A stretch of 64,000 nt of DNA from an uncultured Paracoccaceae bacterium (lineage in GTDB: Bacteria > Pseudomonadota > Alphaproteobacteria > Rhodobacterales > Rhodobacteraceae), in contig CANLSM010000007.1 of NCBI GenBank assembly GCA_947493745.1, positions 62,001 to 126,000 on the forward strand. Direction: 5' to 3'. Below, piece after piece: positions 16,341 to 25,858 of the stretch (its first letter is position 1; every line of letters begins with the position of its first letter). The position numbers were made by a program, and so were the translations under genes. The notes beneath the pieces were generated by a model. That model did not search any database. It had not been told where the DNA came from and saw nothing but the letters and a program-made list of their open reading frames with translations.

Positions 16341-17578
16341 GCCGCCTGGACCGCCAGCGGCTTTTCCCGGATCGGCAGATGCACGATGGCCGAGAAGGCA
16401 CCGACGCCGACGCCGACCCACCAGACCAGCTCATACGACCCGTAGAGGTCGTAGAACTTGCCCCCCAGCCAGACGCCCAGAAAGCTGCCAAGCTGGTGTG
16501 AGAAGAACACGATGCCGTAGAGTGTTCCCATATATCTCAGCCCATAGATATGCGCGACAAGACCCGAGGTCAGCGGCACCGTTGCCAGCCAGAGCGCACC
16601 CATCGCCACCGAGAACAGGATCACCGTGGTAGGCGTCATCGGTGTCATGATGAAGAGCGCGGCCACGATTGTCCGGCCGCAATAGATACCGGCCAGCAGA
16701 TATTTCTTGGAATAGTATTTGCCCAGCCAGCCTGCGGTCAGGGTGCCCGCGATATTGGCCGCTCCGATAAGAGCGATGGCAAAGGCGCCAAGCGCCGAGG
16801 TCGTGGTCACACCGATGGAGGACAGGATACCGTCCGGGCTGATCGGCCCGCAGACCTCCGTCACGAAGGCGGGGAAATGGGCGGTAACAAAGGCAAGCTG
16901 ATAGCCGCAGGAAAAGAATCCCACGAAAATCAGCGTATAGGTCGGATCCTTGAAAGCCTTCATCAGGATCTGGCCCATGCTTTCCTCAAGTTCCGCCTTG
17001 GTAGCGACCTGCCTGGTGCGCATCATCGGCAGGGCCAGGAGGGCTGCGATGATCAGAACCGCGAAGATCAGGAAGACCTGGGACCATGGCATCAGGCGCA
17101 ACAGGAACTCCGCTGCCGGAGGGCCGACGATCTGCCCGCCCGAGCCAGCCGCTGTCGCAATTGCAAGTGCCATGGAGCGGTTCTCATCCGACGCAGCACG
17201 TCCGACGACGGCCAGGATCACCCCGAAGCCGGTTCCAGCAATGCCGAAGCCCACGAAAATCGACAGGAACTGATGCGCCTCGGGCGTGGTGGCAAAGGCG
17301 CTGAGAACCAGACCCGCCGCATAGATGATTGCGCCGCCGATGATGGCCCGCCGGTCGCCGAACTTCTCGGCCAGTGCACCAAAGATCGGTTGTCCTATTC
17401 CCCAGGCCAGGTTCTGAATGGCAATTGCCAGGGAGAACTCGGTGCGTGCCCAGCTGAACTGATCGGCAATCGGGATCTGGAACACGCCATAAGAGGCGCG
17501 CACTCCAAATCCCAGCAACAGAATAATACATCCGCCGATCAGAACCGGCGTGACAAGAGGGGCGCGCGTGGCTGACAT
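16337..17578 (-). CDS. MFS transporter (monocarboxylate/oxalate-antiporter-like group)
   Basis: 413 aa from the ATG at 17578, with GGGAG upstream. It has twelve predicted membrane helices. The loop 2-3 motif is GALAEKFGDRRAIIGGA and the mid-protein charged loop is RTRQVATKAELEES. Its closest resemblance is the YcxA/OxlT-like MFS branch (start GFGVRASYGVFQIPIADQFSWARTEFS), which moves small organic anions. The open frame extends about 125 codons upstream without membrane-protein character and crosses the divergent zapE promoter, so I reject the longer form. The substrate is unknown. Confidence 0.85.
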   Translation of the reverse strand: MSATRAPLVTPVLIGGCIILLLGFGVRASYGVFQIPIADQFSWARTEFSLAIAIQNLAWGIGQPIFGALAEKFGDRRAIIGGAIIYAAGLVLSAFATTPEAHQFLSIFVGFGIAGTGFGVILAVVGRAASDENRSMALAIATAAGSGGQIVGPPAAEFLLRLMPWSQVFLIFAVLIIAALLALPMMRTRQVATKAELEESMGQILMKAFKDPTYTLIFVGFFSCGYQLAFVTAHFPAFVTEVCGPISPDGILSSIGVTTTSALGAFAIALIGAANIAGTLTAGWLGKYYSKKYLLAGIYCGRTIVAALFIMTPMTPTTVILFSVAMGALWLATVPLTSGLVAHIYGLRYMGTLYGIVFFSHQLGSFLGVWLGGKFYDLYGSYELVWWVGVGVGAFSAIVHLPIREKPLAVQAA

Positions 17579-17673
17579 GAAATTCTCCCGAGCCTCTGTT
17601 TGACTTGTCGCAAACGGCTCGTCAAAAGAAATCCGATGATTGTGACAATGACAGATTGTGATGGGCGCGGCTG

Positions 17674-18777
17674 ATGCCTGAGGGAATACTGAAAGCCTAT
17701 CGCGAGCGCGTGGCCTCGGGCAGGCTGCGTGAGGATACCGCCCAACGGCTCGCTGTCGAGAAGCTGCAGCTTCTGCACATGCGGTTGAAGGACTACAATC
17801 CGGTGCGGCCAAAGAAGGTTGGTCTGGCGCTTTTCGGCTGGGGGCGCGAGCGGCTGCAGGAGGCGCCTGTTCCGGGGCTCTACATGTATGGCGGGGTCGG
17901 TCGGGGCAAATCGATGCTGATGGACATGTTCTTTGAGAATGCGCCCGGCACCTCAAAGCGCCGCGTCCATTTTCACGCCTTCATGCAGGAGGTCCATAAC
18001 GGCATCCACAAGGCCCGGAAGGGTGGTGTGGAAGACCCGATCAGTCCTGTGGCAAAGGAGGTGGCCGAAGCTGCCACGCTGCTCTGCTTCGATGAGATGC
18101 AGATCACCGACATCACCGATGCGATGCTGGTGGGAAGGCTATTCGAGGCGCTTTTCGCGCGCGGTGTTGTCGTGGTCACGACGTCAAACCGGCATCCGGA
18201 TGATCTCTACAAGGATGGTCTGAACCGACATCTTTTCCTTCCGTTCATCGAGATGATCAAGGCCCGTCTGGAGGTGCATCATCTGGAGAGCGAGACAGAT
18301 CACAGACAGGCAAGGTTGCGCGGGACCACGATCTATCACACACCTCTGGGGCCGCAGGCGACAGCAGCGCTAGATGCCACCTGGGACGAGTTGGCGGGCG
18401 GTGCCGGACAACCCCTTCACCTGACGGTCAAGGGGCGCGATGTCTCGCTGCCCTGCTATTCCAACGGTATTGCGCGGGCCGGCTTTGCGGATCTCTGCGA
18501 AAAACCGCTGGGCGCGGGCGACTATCTGGCGATCACCGAACAGGTGAAGGTGCTGATCCTTGATGATATCCCCATTCTCGGTCGCGAGAAGGCAAATGAG
18601 GCCAAGCGGTTCGTGACCCTTATCGACACGCTTTATGAGGCCGGTGTCCGGCTGGTCTGTTCCGCCGCGGCTGAGCCAGAGGCTCTCTATGTTCAGGGGT
18701 CCGGCGCGTTCGAGTTCGAGCGCACGGCCTCCCGGCTGGAAGAGATGCGCAGCGCCGATTGGGCTGCGGCGGGCTGA
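17674..18777 (+). CDS. zapE: Cell division protein ZapE (AFG1-like ATPase)
   Basis: 367 aa. P-loop ATPase of the AFG1/LACE1 family: YMYGGVGRGKSMLMDMF (Walker A), LLCFDEMQITDITDAM (Walker B) and TSNRHPDDLYKDGLNR (sensor region). The C-terminal part has DDIPILGREKANEAKRFVTLIDTLYE. In E. coli ZapE associates with the Z-ring and supports division under stress. It starts 95 bases from the divergent MFS start. In many alphaproteobacteria zapE lies close to sdh or mdh genes; it does not here. Confidence 0.93.
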   Translation: MPEGILKAYRERVASGRLREDTAQRLAVEKLQLLHMRLKDYNPVRPKKVGLALFGWGRERLQEAPVPGLYMYGGVGRGKSMLMDMFFENAPGTSKRRVHFHAFMQEVHNGIHKARKGGVEDPISPVAKEVAEAATLLCFDEMQITDITDAMLVGRLFEALFARGVVVVTTSNRHPDDLYKDGLNRHLFLPFIEMIKARLEVHHLESETDHRQARLRGTTIYHTPLGPQATAALDATWDELAGGAGQPLHLTVKGRDVSLPCYSNGIARAGFADLCEKPLGAGDYLAITEQVKVLILDDIPILGREKANEAKRFVTLIDTLYEAGVRLVCSAAAEPEALYVQGSGAFEFERTASRLEEMRSADWAAAG

Positions 18778-20097
18778 TCATTCGGCCGTTTCCGCCTCGC
18801 GTTTCGAGATGCGGTTGCGGATGCGCCGGACCATGAACCAGACTAGCGCCACGACAGGCAATGTCAGAAGTGCCAGTACCAGCCCCTTGCTCAGCCCTAT
18901 GCGGTCGCCAAGCGGGGTCAGGAGGTTGCCCGCAAGATTGACCGCGTAATAGCTGATCGCCACGACCGACAGCCCCTCGACCGTTTCCTGCAGGCGCAGT
19001 TGCAAAGCGGCGCGATCATCCATCCGGCGCAGCACTTCGGCGTTCTGGAGCGAGGAGGCCACATCGACCCGGGTCCGCAGCAGGTTGGAGGCCCGCTCGG
19101 CGCGGGACGAGAGATCCAGCAGCCGTTCGCGCGCCGAGCGGCAAGTCCGCATGGCCGGATCGTAGCGGCGCATCATGAACTCGGCAAAGGTCTGGCGGCC
19201 GTTGATACGCTCTTCACGCAAGACCGATATCCGCTGATTGACGATGGCCTCATAGGCCCCGGCGGCCCCGAAGCGGAAGGCCGAGGAGGAGGACAGAAAC
19301 TCGATCTCCTCGGATATCTGCAACAGCTTGTCGAGGCTTGAGACATCATCGCCATCGGTCTCGGCCATATGCTGCACCACAGCACTCAGATTGCGATCGA
19401 GATCGGCCACCTTGCCGGAGACGCGACGGGCCACCGGCAGGGTCAGCATGGACATGGACTTATAGGTCTCGATCTCCAGCAGACGCTGCACGATCCGCCC
19501 CAGACGCCGCTGGCCCGTGCCATTGCGCGCAAAGACGGCGAAGCGGACATGACCGGCCTCATCAATGCGGAAATCGCTGGCGATGGTGGCGCAATTGTCG
19601 ATCACGGACGAGATGGCGAGGCTCTCGGCGACAAACCAGTCGGGCATGTCGTCGCTGATCATTGCCTGCACCTGATCGTCCGTGTCAAAGGCCTCAACCC
19701 GCACCAGACAGGATGTCAGCACCTTGCCGGGTGCATCCGCCAGCCAGTCCTGCGGAAGAATGTCCTGAACCTGGCCGCCGAAGGGGATGTCGGCCACGCC
19801 ATCGGCAAAGATCGTGTAAGTCACGAATTCGGTATGCTGTTCCCATTTCAGCGTTCCCCGGCCAAGGGCAACCGAATGATGGTTGGCATCGGGGGCGGGA
19901 TGGGCCGCGCCGTATCGATCCAGAAGCGCCTTGAGATGCACGATATCCGCTGCCCGGTCCCGGTCGGCGGCATTAACGGGCTGCTTGATCGCCACGAAGA
20001 CAGCGCGGCAGGGGGCCTCTAGCTCCGGGAAGGGGCGGGCATGAAGCTCATTTGCCAGCGCAAAACGGTCGGGGTGGTTTTCAACTGTGCCGGACAT
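18778..20097 (-). CDS. DUF3422 family membrane protein
   Basis: 439 aa. It begins with the family-typical FALANELHARPFPELEAPCR, followed by a soluble region with PFGGQVQDILP and a long helical segment (EIEFLSSSSAFRFGAAGAYEAIVNQRI). Two membrane helices close the protein (VVAISYYAVNLAGNLL and LVLALLTLPVVALVWFMV), with a basic cytosolic end RRIRNRISKREAETAE. I recognise this as DUF3422, common in alphaproteobacteria and without known function; the layout recalls CorA-like helical proteins. It is convergent with zapE, the two stops being directly adjacent. Confidence 0.85.
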   Translation of the reverse strand: MSGTVENHPDRFALANELHARPFPELEAPCRAVFVAIKQPVNAADRDRAADIVHLKALLDRYGAAHPAPDANHHSVALGRGTLKWEQHTEFVTYTIFADGVADIPFGGQVQDILPQDWLADAPGKVLTSCLVRVEAFDTDDQVQAMISDDMPDWFVAESLAISSVIDNCATIASDFRIDEAGHVRFAVFARNGTGQRRLGRIVQRLLEIETYKSMSMLTLPVARRVSGKVADLDRNLSAVVQHMAETDGDDVSSLDKLLQISEEIEFLSSSSAFRFGAAGAYEAIVNQRISVLREERINGRQTFAEFMMRRYDPAMRTCRSARERLLDLSSRAERASNLLRTRVDVASSLQNAEVLRRMDDRAALQLRLQETVEGLSVVAISYYAVNLAGNLLTPLGDRIGLSKGLVLALLTLPVVALVWFMVRRIRNRISKREAETAE

Positions 20098-20171
20098 GGG
20101 CCCTACTCGATTGCCTAGATCCCGGAATTAGTGCAGATCGCACGGGTGTCTTCAAGTTGCGGCAAAAGGCG

Positions 20172-21341
20172 TCAGGCACCTTTGGAGAGTTTCGTGACGT
20201 TGTCCGTGTCCGGCAACGGGTCCTTGTCCTCGAATTCGAAGGCGTCGAGCCGTTTTGCGCGGGTTCCCGCCTTGGTTGCGGAGACCTTGATCTCTTCTAC
20301 ATCCTTGGCCGCCTGTGAAAAATGCCGGTCGAGATTGCCGACACGGGTCTCCAGCCGCTCCACGTCCTTGTGCAGAAGGCCAAGCTCGCGCCTGATCTTG
20401 CCGGCCTGCTCGCGCATGCGCGCATCCTTCAGCACGCCTCTGAGCGTGTTCAGCGTTGCCATGCAGGTGGTCGGCGACACGATCCAGACCCTGCGGTCGA
20501 ACCCCTCGCGGACCACATCGCCGAAACGGGCATGCAGTTCCGCATAAACCGCCTCCGAGGGCAAAAACATCAACGCGCCATCGGCGGTTTCGCCTTCGAT
20601 GATGTAGCGTTCTGAAATGGCTGCGATATGGGCCCGAACGGCGGTCTTCATCGCACGCGCTGCGGCCTGCTTTTCGACCTCTGTCTCGGCCGTCAGAAGC
20701 GCTTCATAGGCTTCCAGCGGGAACTTGCTGTCGATCACGATATTGCCCGGCGGGTTGGGCAGGTGAATCAGGCAATCGGCGCGTCTGTTGTTGGAAAGCG
20801 TGGCCTGAAAGGTGTAGGCATCGGGCGGCAGGGCCTTGGAGACAATCTCCTTGAGCTGGATTTCTCCGAATGCCCCGCGCGTCTGCTTGTTCGAGAGAAT
20901 GTCCTGCAGGCCCAGCACATTGCCCGACAGCTTCTCTATGTTCTCCTGAGCCTTGTCGATGGTCTCAAGCCGTTGCTGAAGCTCACCCAGGGAGCGTGCG
21001 GTCTTGGTTGATGAGCCCTGCAGGCTTTCGGTCATCGAATGTTGAACGTCTTGCAGTCGTTGTTCCATCAGTTGCAGGAGCTTTGTCTGCGCCGAGACCT
21101 GCGTTTCCGAGACATGCCGCAGCCCGCCCGAAAGCTGCTGCTGGCCGTCGCCCAGATGACGCACCGTCTCGCCCAGCATCTGAAGCTGGCGTGTGAGGGG
21201 TTCTGCGGCATTGGCCGACCTTCGGGCGGCGGAAAGCGCCATGAAGATCAGGACAAGCAGCAGCAGCGCGAAGCCAGCCGCAATGACCGCCGCGAGCGTC
21301 AGGGGATCCTGAAAATCCAGTGTGAGGCTTCCGGTCTCCAT
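20172..21341 (-). CDS. rmuC: DNA recombination protein RmuC
   Basis: 389 aa from the ATG at 21341, which overlaps the mutL stop (ATGA). One N-terminal membrane helix (AAVIAAGFALLLLVLIFMAL) is followed by a long coiled coil (about residues 45-155). The RmuC nuclease-like core has TRGAFGEIQLKEIV, IHLPNPPGNIVIDSKFPLEAYEAL, DGALMFLPSEAVYAELHARF and RVWIVSPTTCMATLNTLR. RmuC limits inversions at short inverted repeats and resembles PD-(D/E)XK nucleases. Coupling to mutL puts two genome-stability genes in one unit. Confidence 0.93.
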   Translation of the reverse strand: METGSLTLDFQDPLTLAAVIAAGFALLLLVLIFMALSAARRSANAAEPLTRQLQMLGETVRHLGDGQQQLSGGLRHVSETQVSAQTKLLQLMEQRLQDVQHSMTESLQGSSTKTARSLGELQQRLETIDKAQENIEKLSGNVLGLQDILSNKQTRGAFGEIQLKEIVSKALPPDAYTFQATLSNNRRADCLIHLPNPPGNIVIDSKFPLEAYEALLTAETEVEKQAAARAMKTAVRAHIAAISERYIIEGETADGALMFLPSEAVYAELHARFGDVVREGFDRRVWIVSPTTCMATLNTLRGVLKDARMREQAGKIRRELGLLHKDVERLETRVGNLDRHFSQAAKDVEEIKVSATKAGTRAKRLDAFEFEDKDPLPDTDNVTKLSKGA

Positions 21342-23185
21342 CAGCGCCGCCCGAAGAGTTTTTCGATGTCGTTCAACGAGAGCGAGACGTAGGTCGGGCG
21401 CCCGTGGTTGCATTGGCCCGAATGTGGTGTTGCCTCCATCTGGCGCAGGAGTGCATTCATCTCGTCCGCGCTCATGCGGCGACCGGACCGGACGGACCCG
21501 TGACAGGCCATCCGCGACAGGATCGCCTCGATCCGGTCTGTGACTGTCTGGGTCGCGCCCAGATCTGTGAGTTCATCGATGATGTCGCGCAAGAGCGCTT
21601 CAGCATTGATCTCACCCAGAATGGCCGGGGTCTCGCGGACGCAGATCGCACCGCTGCCGAAAGGCTCAAAGACCAGTCCGACGCGGGACAGCGCATCCGA
21701 GGCGGCCAGCAGACGGTCAGCGTCATCGCGGCTCATCTCGACAATCTCGGGGATCAGGAGTGCTTGCGTCGGCACTCCGTTTTCCGATGAGCGGGTCTTG
21801 AGGGTCTCGTAGACCAGCCGCTCATGGGCCGCGTGCTGATCCACCAGGACGATGCCGGTCCCGGTCTGGGCGATGATGTAATTCTCGTGGAGTTGCGCAC
21901 GGGCAAGGCCGAGCGGAAGCGCCTCCTCGGGCGCGGATGCGCCCTCGTCGGCGCTTGGCACGGGCTCCACCCGCGCCCCGGCCCAGGACGAGCCTTCCGC
22001 AAAGCCGGGAGATTGGGCTGCATAGCTGGCGCGCGTGGCCCCCAGGCTTGGGCGGTCCATCTGGTAGACCGGATTGGCAGGACGCTCCGGCTCGAACGCA
22101 CCGAGCGTGGCCTGGCTCACGGTTGTTGACGCACGATGCCCGGCCTCAGCCAAAGCGTGCTTGAGGCAGGAGACGATCAGCCCGCGCGCCATTCCGGGAT
22201 CACGGAACCGCACTTCGGCCTTTGCGGGATGCACGTTTACATCGACAAGCTCCGGCGGGCAGGTCAGAAAAAGTGCAACCGCCGGGTGGCGGTCGCGGCT
22301 GAGAAAATCCGAATAGGCCGCCCTCAATGCGCCGACAAGGAGCTTGTCGCGCACCGGGCGACCGTTGACAAAGAGAAATTGCGCCACAGCCGCGCCGCGC
22401 GAGTAGGTCGGCAGAGCCGCAAACCCGGTCATATGGAGCGCCTCGCGTTCGGCATCGATCCCGATGGCGTTATCGATGAAATCCCGCCCGAGAATGACGC
22501 GCAGTCGTGCCGCCAGAGCCTCGGTCCTGGTGCCGGTTCCCGCATCGGCACGCATGATCTGTCGACCTTCGCCACCACCGCTCACGTCCCGAAGGGTGAA
22601 GGCGACAAGGGGCTCGGCCATTGCAAGCCGTTTGACAACATCATGGATGGCTTGCGCCTCTGCCCGGTCACTGCGCAGAAACTTCAGACGCGCCGGTGTG
22701 GCATAGAACAGATTGCTCAACTCGACCTGTGTACCCGTTCTGCAGGCGGACGGGCGAAGCGGACCGACACGACCGCCGTCAACGGCAATCTCCGCGCCAT
22801 CGCCGCCGACAACGCGGCTTGCGATCCTCAGCCGACCGACCGCGCCGAGCGATGGCAGGGCCTCGCCCCGGAAACCGAATGTATGGATGTTGAGCAGGTC
22901 GGACCCGTCAATCTTCGATGTCGCGTGTCGCGCCAGTGCAAGCGGCAGGTCATCGGCGGGCATGCCATGGCCGTCATCGCTCACCCGGATCAGCGTCTTG
23001 CCACCGTCCGCATAGGCAATATCGACCCGGCTGGCGCCCGCATCCAGCGCGTTCTCCACCAGTTCCTTGACAGCCGAGGCCGGGCGTTCAACCACCTCTC
23101 CGGCCGCGATACGGTTCGCGGCGGCCTCGTCCAGTTGGCGAATCTGAGGTCTATGGGGTCGTATGTTGGTGTCGGGAGCATTCAT
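21341..23185 (-). CDS. mutL: DNA mismatch repair protein MutL
   Basis: 614 aa from the ATG at 23185 (MNAPDTNIRPHRPQIRQL). The GHKL ATPase motifs are intact: NRIAAGEVVERPASAVKELVENALDAG, DDGHGM, FGFRGEALPSLG. The C-terminal dimerisation domain carries the metal-binding endonuclease motif DQHAAHERLVYE (about residues 447-458), plus ACHGSVR and a CNHGRP version of CPHGRP. This is the nicking type of MutL expected in organisms that lack MutH. The ATG at 23269 is too far upstream and overlaps the M16 gene. Confidence 0.95.
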   Translation of the reverse strand: MNAPDTNIRPHRPQIRQLDEAAANRIAAGEVVERPASAVKELVENALDAGASRVDIAYADGGKTLIRVSDDGHGMPADDLPLALARHATSKIDGSDLLNIHTFGFRGEALPSLGAVGRLRIASRVVGGDGAEIAVDGGRVGPLRPSACRTGTQVELSNLFYATPARLKFLRSDRAEAQAIHDVVKRLAMAEPLVAFTLRDVSGGGEGRQIMRADAGTGTRTEALAARLRVILGRDFIDNAIGIDAEREALHMTGFAALPTYSRGAAVAQFLFVNGRPVRDKLLVGALRAAYSDFLSRDRHPAVALFLTCPPELVDVNVHPAKAEVRFRDPGMARGLIVSCLKHALAEAGHRASTTVSQATLGAFEPERPANPVYQMDRPSLGATRASYAAQSPGFAEGSSWAGARVEPVPSADEGASAPEEALPLGLARAQLHENYIIAQTGTGIVLVDQHAAHERLVYETLKTRSSENGVPTQALLIPEIVEMSRDDADRLLAASDALSRVGLVFEPFGSGAICVRETPAILGEINAEALLRDIIDELTDLGATQTVTDRIEAILSRMACHGSVRSGRRMSADEMNALLRQMEATPHSGQCNHGRPTYVSLSLNDIEKLFGRR

Positions 23186-23225
23186 ACCACAAATTGTAGC
23201 ATGAAGCTGTCGCCCGTCGCCATCC

Positions 23226-24539
23226 CTAATCTGCGCCGTTCTCCATGCCGACAGGCGCGCCGACGACAACCGTTGTCAACGTCTCCACATCGAGCAAACG
23301 GGCGGCAACCCTGCGGATATCGTCGAGCGTCACCGCCTCGACAAGATCGTTTCGGGTCTCGATAAAGTCGCGTGGCAGTCCTTCGGCCTGCATGCTGACC
23401 AGAATACCGGCGATCTGCCGGTTACCGTCGAACCGGAGCGCATATTCTCCGGTGAGGTACTGCTTGGCCTGCCGCAACTCGTCCTCGGTCACGCCGTTTT
23501 CGGCAAGATCAACCCATTCCGCGCGAACCAGATCGAGCGCTTCGGCCATGGTTTCATTGCCGGAGCGGAGCGAGCCTCGGAAAGTGTTGGAAAGCCTGTT
23601 GGTCTGAAGCGATGTGCTCACTCCATAGGTCAGCCCGCGCTCCTTGCGGATTATCCGGGTCAGACGGGATGAGAAACCGCCGCCCAGGATCTGGTTGAGA
23701 ACGAAGGCGGGGTAGAAGTCGGGATCATCGCGGGACAGACCCGCATGCCCGAAGAAAGCCAGCGATTGCGGGCCCGGAAAGGGGATGATCCGCGTCAGCC
23801 CGGCATCCGATATTTTCGCGGGAGGCGGCAACGCAGGACCCGTGTCGGGAAGGTCGCCCAGCATTCGGTCGAGCAGCGGTTCGAGGTCATCGGCCGTGAT
23901 CGCGCCTACGGCTGCCACCGATACGCGATCAGTCACGAAGCTCCGGGTCATCGCATCAACAAGATCCTGCCGGGTGAGCGTCTCAACGCTGGCCTGGGTA
24001 TCCGCGATCGGGCGCGCAATCGGATGATTGCCGAACAGCATCTCTCCGAAGGCCTGCGACGCGAGCGAGCCGGGTTGGGTCGTCGCCGACCTGAAGCGCG
24101 CGAGGGTCCGCGCCCGCACACGCTCCATCGGAGCTTCGTCAAAGCGCGGTGCGGCCAGGGCCAGCAGCAGCAATTCCAGCGTCGCGTCGAGGTTTTCGCG
24201 CAACGTCATGACCGAGAAACCGGTGACCTCCTGCGTGCTGTAGAAGCTGATCTGGCTGGCAAGGGTTTCGACCGCGACGGCGTAGGCGGTCGCATCCAGA
24301 TCACCCGCGCCCTCGTCCAGAAGCCGGGTCATCATCGCTGTCGCGCCGGCCTTTGCGTCAGGGTCAAGCGTCGTTCCGCCCTCAAACTGCACTTCCAGAA
24401 CGACGACGGGGATGGAGTGATCCTCGACCAGCCAGGCGACATGCCCGCCCGAACTCCTGACCTGCTGTATCTCCGTCATGGCAGTCGCCGGACCGACGAT
24501 GCTCAGAAACAGAACGAGGAAGGGGGCCAGCAGTCTCAT
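23226..24539 (-). CDS. M16 family peptidase-like subunit without zinc-binding motif
   Basis: 437 aa with a signal peptide (MRLLAPFLVLFLSIVGPATA). It has the two-lobed M16B fold, but where the HxxEH zinc motif should be it reads GATAMMTRLLDEGAG, so it cannot bind the catalytic zinc. It retains the Arg/Tyr substrate-binding region (GGGFSSRLTRIIRKERGLTYGVST) that the inactive partner supplies in heterodimeric M16B proteases. Its start overlaps the stop of the active subunit by ATGA, which fits a heterodimer made in equal amounts in the periplasm. Confidence 0.9.
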   Translation of the reverse strand: MRLLAPFLVLFLSIVGPATAMTEIQQVRSSGGHVAWLVEDHSIPVVVLEVQFEGGTTLDPDAKAGATAMMTRLLDEGAGDLDATAYAVAVETLASQISFYSTQEVTGFSVMTLRENLDATLELLLLALAAPRFDEAPMERVRARTLARFRSATTQPGSLASQAFGEMLFGNHPIARPIADTQASVETLTRQDLVDAMTRSFVTDRVSVAAVGAITADDLEPLLDRMLGDLPDTGPALPPPAKISDAGLTRIIPFPGPQSLAFFGHAGLSRDDPDFYPAFVLNQILGGGFSSRLTRIIRKERGLTYGVSTSLQTNRLSNTFRGSLRSGNETMAEALDLVRAEWVDLAENGVTEDELRQAKQYLTGEYALRFDGNRQIAGILVSMQAEGLPRDFIETRNDLVEAVTLDDIRRVAARLLDVETLTTVVVGAPVGMENGAD

Positions 24540-25858
24540 TCGGTATCCTCGGGCAGGAGAAGGCCGGTGACCGAGCGATTGAGGTCCAGGACCTCGCCTG
24601 CCGCCTGCATGATGTCCGCGACCGTGACTTCGGCGAGGATGTCGGGCCAGTTGGCGATGTCCTCCAGCCCAAGCCCGGAGCACAAGCCCACACCATAAAG
24701 CTGCGCGCGGGCCATCTGATTGTCGAGCGCATAGATCTCGGACGCGCGATAGCGATACTTGAGCCGGGCGAGATCATCCTCGTCGATACCTTCTTCCAGA
24801 AAGTCCGCGATGGCGGCATCAAGCGCGGCTTCCGCATCTTCAACCGGGACGCCTTGCGCAGGCTCAAGGAAGATGTTGAATGCCTGTGGATCGAGAGAGG
24901 TGGCGTTGTAATACGCCCCGAAACTGATCGCGACCTGATCGCGCAGCACCAGTTTCTGATAGAGATCAGAGGTAAACCCGCCGCCCATGAGCTGCGCCAG
25001 AAGAGTTATGGCCGCAGCCTTCCGTTGCGATCCCGGCTCCCGTGTCGGGGCGAGATACTGGCGCATGATGGAGGGCTGCCGGACGCGGGCATCGCGTGAG
25101 ATCAGTTTTCGCGGGGCGGCCTGTGGCGGCTCCTGTGGACGGATGCGCGGTGGCAGGTCCGAGGGCTGAAGGGGGCCGTAGAGCGTTCGGGCGAGTGTTT
25201 CGACCTCACCGGGCTGCACATCGCCTGCCACGATCAGCACGGCGTTGTTTGGTGCGTAGAACCGCTGGTAGAACGCCAGCGCATCCTCGCGGGTAAGCGC
25301 CTCGATCTCGTGCCTCCAGCCGATGACCGGACGCCCGTAGGGGTGGTTGAGAAACGCGGCTGCGGTCATCTGTTCGCGAAAGATCCCGCCGGGGGAGCTG
25401 TCGACCCGACTGCTCCGCTCCTCCAGCACGACCTGACGCTCGAAGGTGATGTCCTCTTCGCTGAGCGTGAGGCCGGTCATGCGATCCGCTTCCATCTGCA
25501 TCACGAGCGCCAGACGGTCGCTGGCAATGCGTTGCACATAGGCCGTGAAATCATGGCTGGTGAAAGCGTTGTCCGAGCCGCCATTGGCAGCAACGGTGCG
25601 GGAGAACTCACCTTCAGGGACAGTGTCTGTTCCCTTGAACATCAGATGCTCGAAGAAATGTGCCAGCCCCGATTTGCCGGGCGTCTCGTCAGCCGAGCCG
25701 GTGCAGTACCACAGCATCTGAGTGACCGCCGGTGCGCGCCCGTCAGGGACGACCACGCCGCGCAGGCCGTTCTCAAGCGTGAATGTTTCGATCACGGCGT
25801 CTTGTGCTGAAGCGGCGGTTCCCAGACCGATCAGGAAGGCAAGAAGGCGCAGGTGCAT
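24536..25858 (-). CDS. M16 family zinc metallopeptidase, catalytic subunit
   Basis: 440 aa, signal peptide MHLRLLAFLIGLGTAASAQ. The inverted zinc motif is intact as GLAHFFEHLMFKGT, with the distal Glu in LALVMQMEADRM. It is a periplasmic oligopeptidase of the M16B (pitrilysin/PqqL-like) family. The C-terminal lobe's usual R...Y pair is poorly conserved here (GGGFTSDLYQKLVLRDQVAISFGAYY), complementing the neighbouring subunit. It follows the DUF3035 lipoprotein with a TGATG overlap. Confidence 0.92.
   Translation of the reverse strand: MHLRLLAFLIGLGTAASAQDAVIETFTLENGLRGVVVPDGRAPAVTQMLWYCTGSADETPGKSGLAHFFEHLMFKGTDTVPEGEFSRTVAANGGSDNAFTSHDFTAYVQRIASDRLALVMQMEADRMTGLTLSEEDITFERQVVLEERSSRVDSSPGGIFREQMTAAAFLNHPYGRPVIGWRHEIEALTREDALAFYQRFYAPNNAVLIVAGDVQPGEVETLARTLYGPLQPSDLPPRIRPQEPPQAAPRKLISRDARVRQPSIMRQYLAPTREPGSQRKAAAITLLAQLMGGGFTSDLYQKLVLRDQVAISFGAYYNATSLDPQAFNIFLEPAQGVPVEDAEAALDAAIADFLEEGIDEDDLARLKYRYRASEIYALDNQMARAQLYGVGLCSGLGLEDIANWPDILAEVTVADIMQAAGEVLDLNRSVTGLLLPEDTE

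Noticed and set aside
16337-17956. A 539-codon reading of the MFS gene
   Set aside because: The first 125 codons are Arg/Pro/Ala-rich without membrane character, cross the zapE start and precede a much better ATG with GGGAG at 17578.
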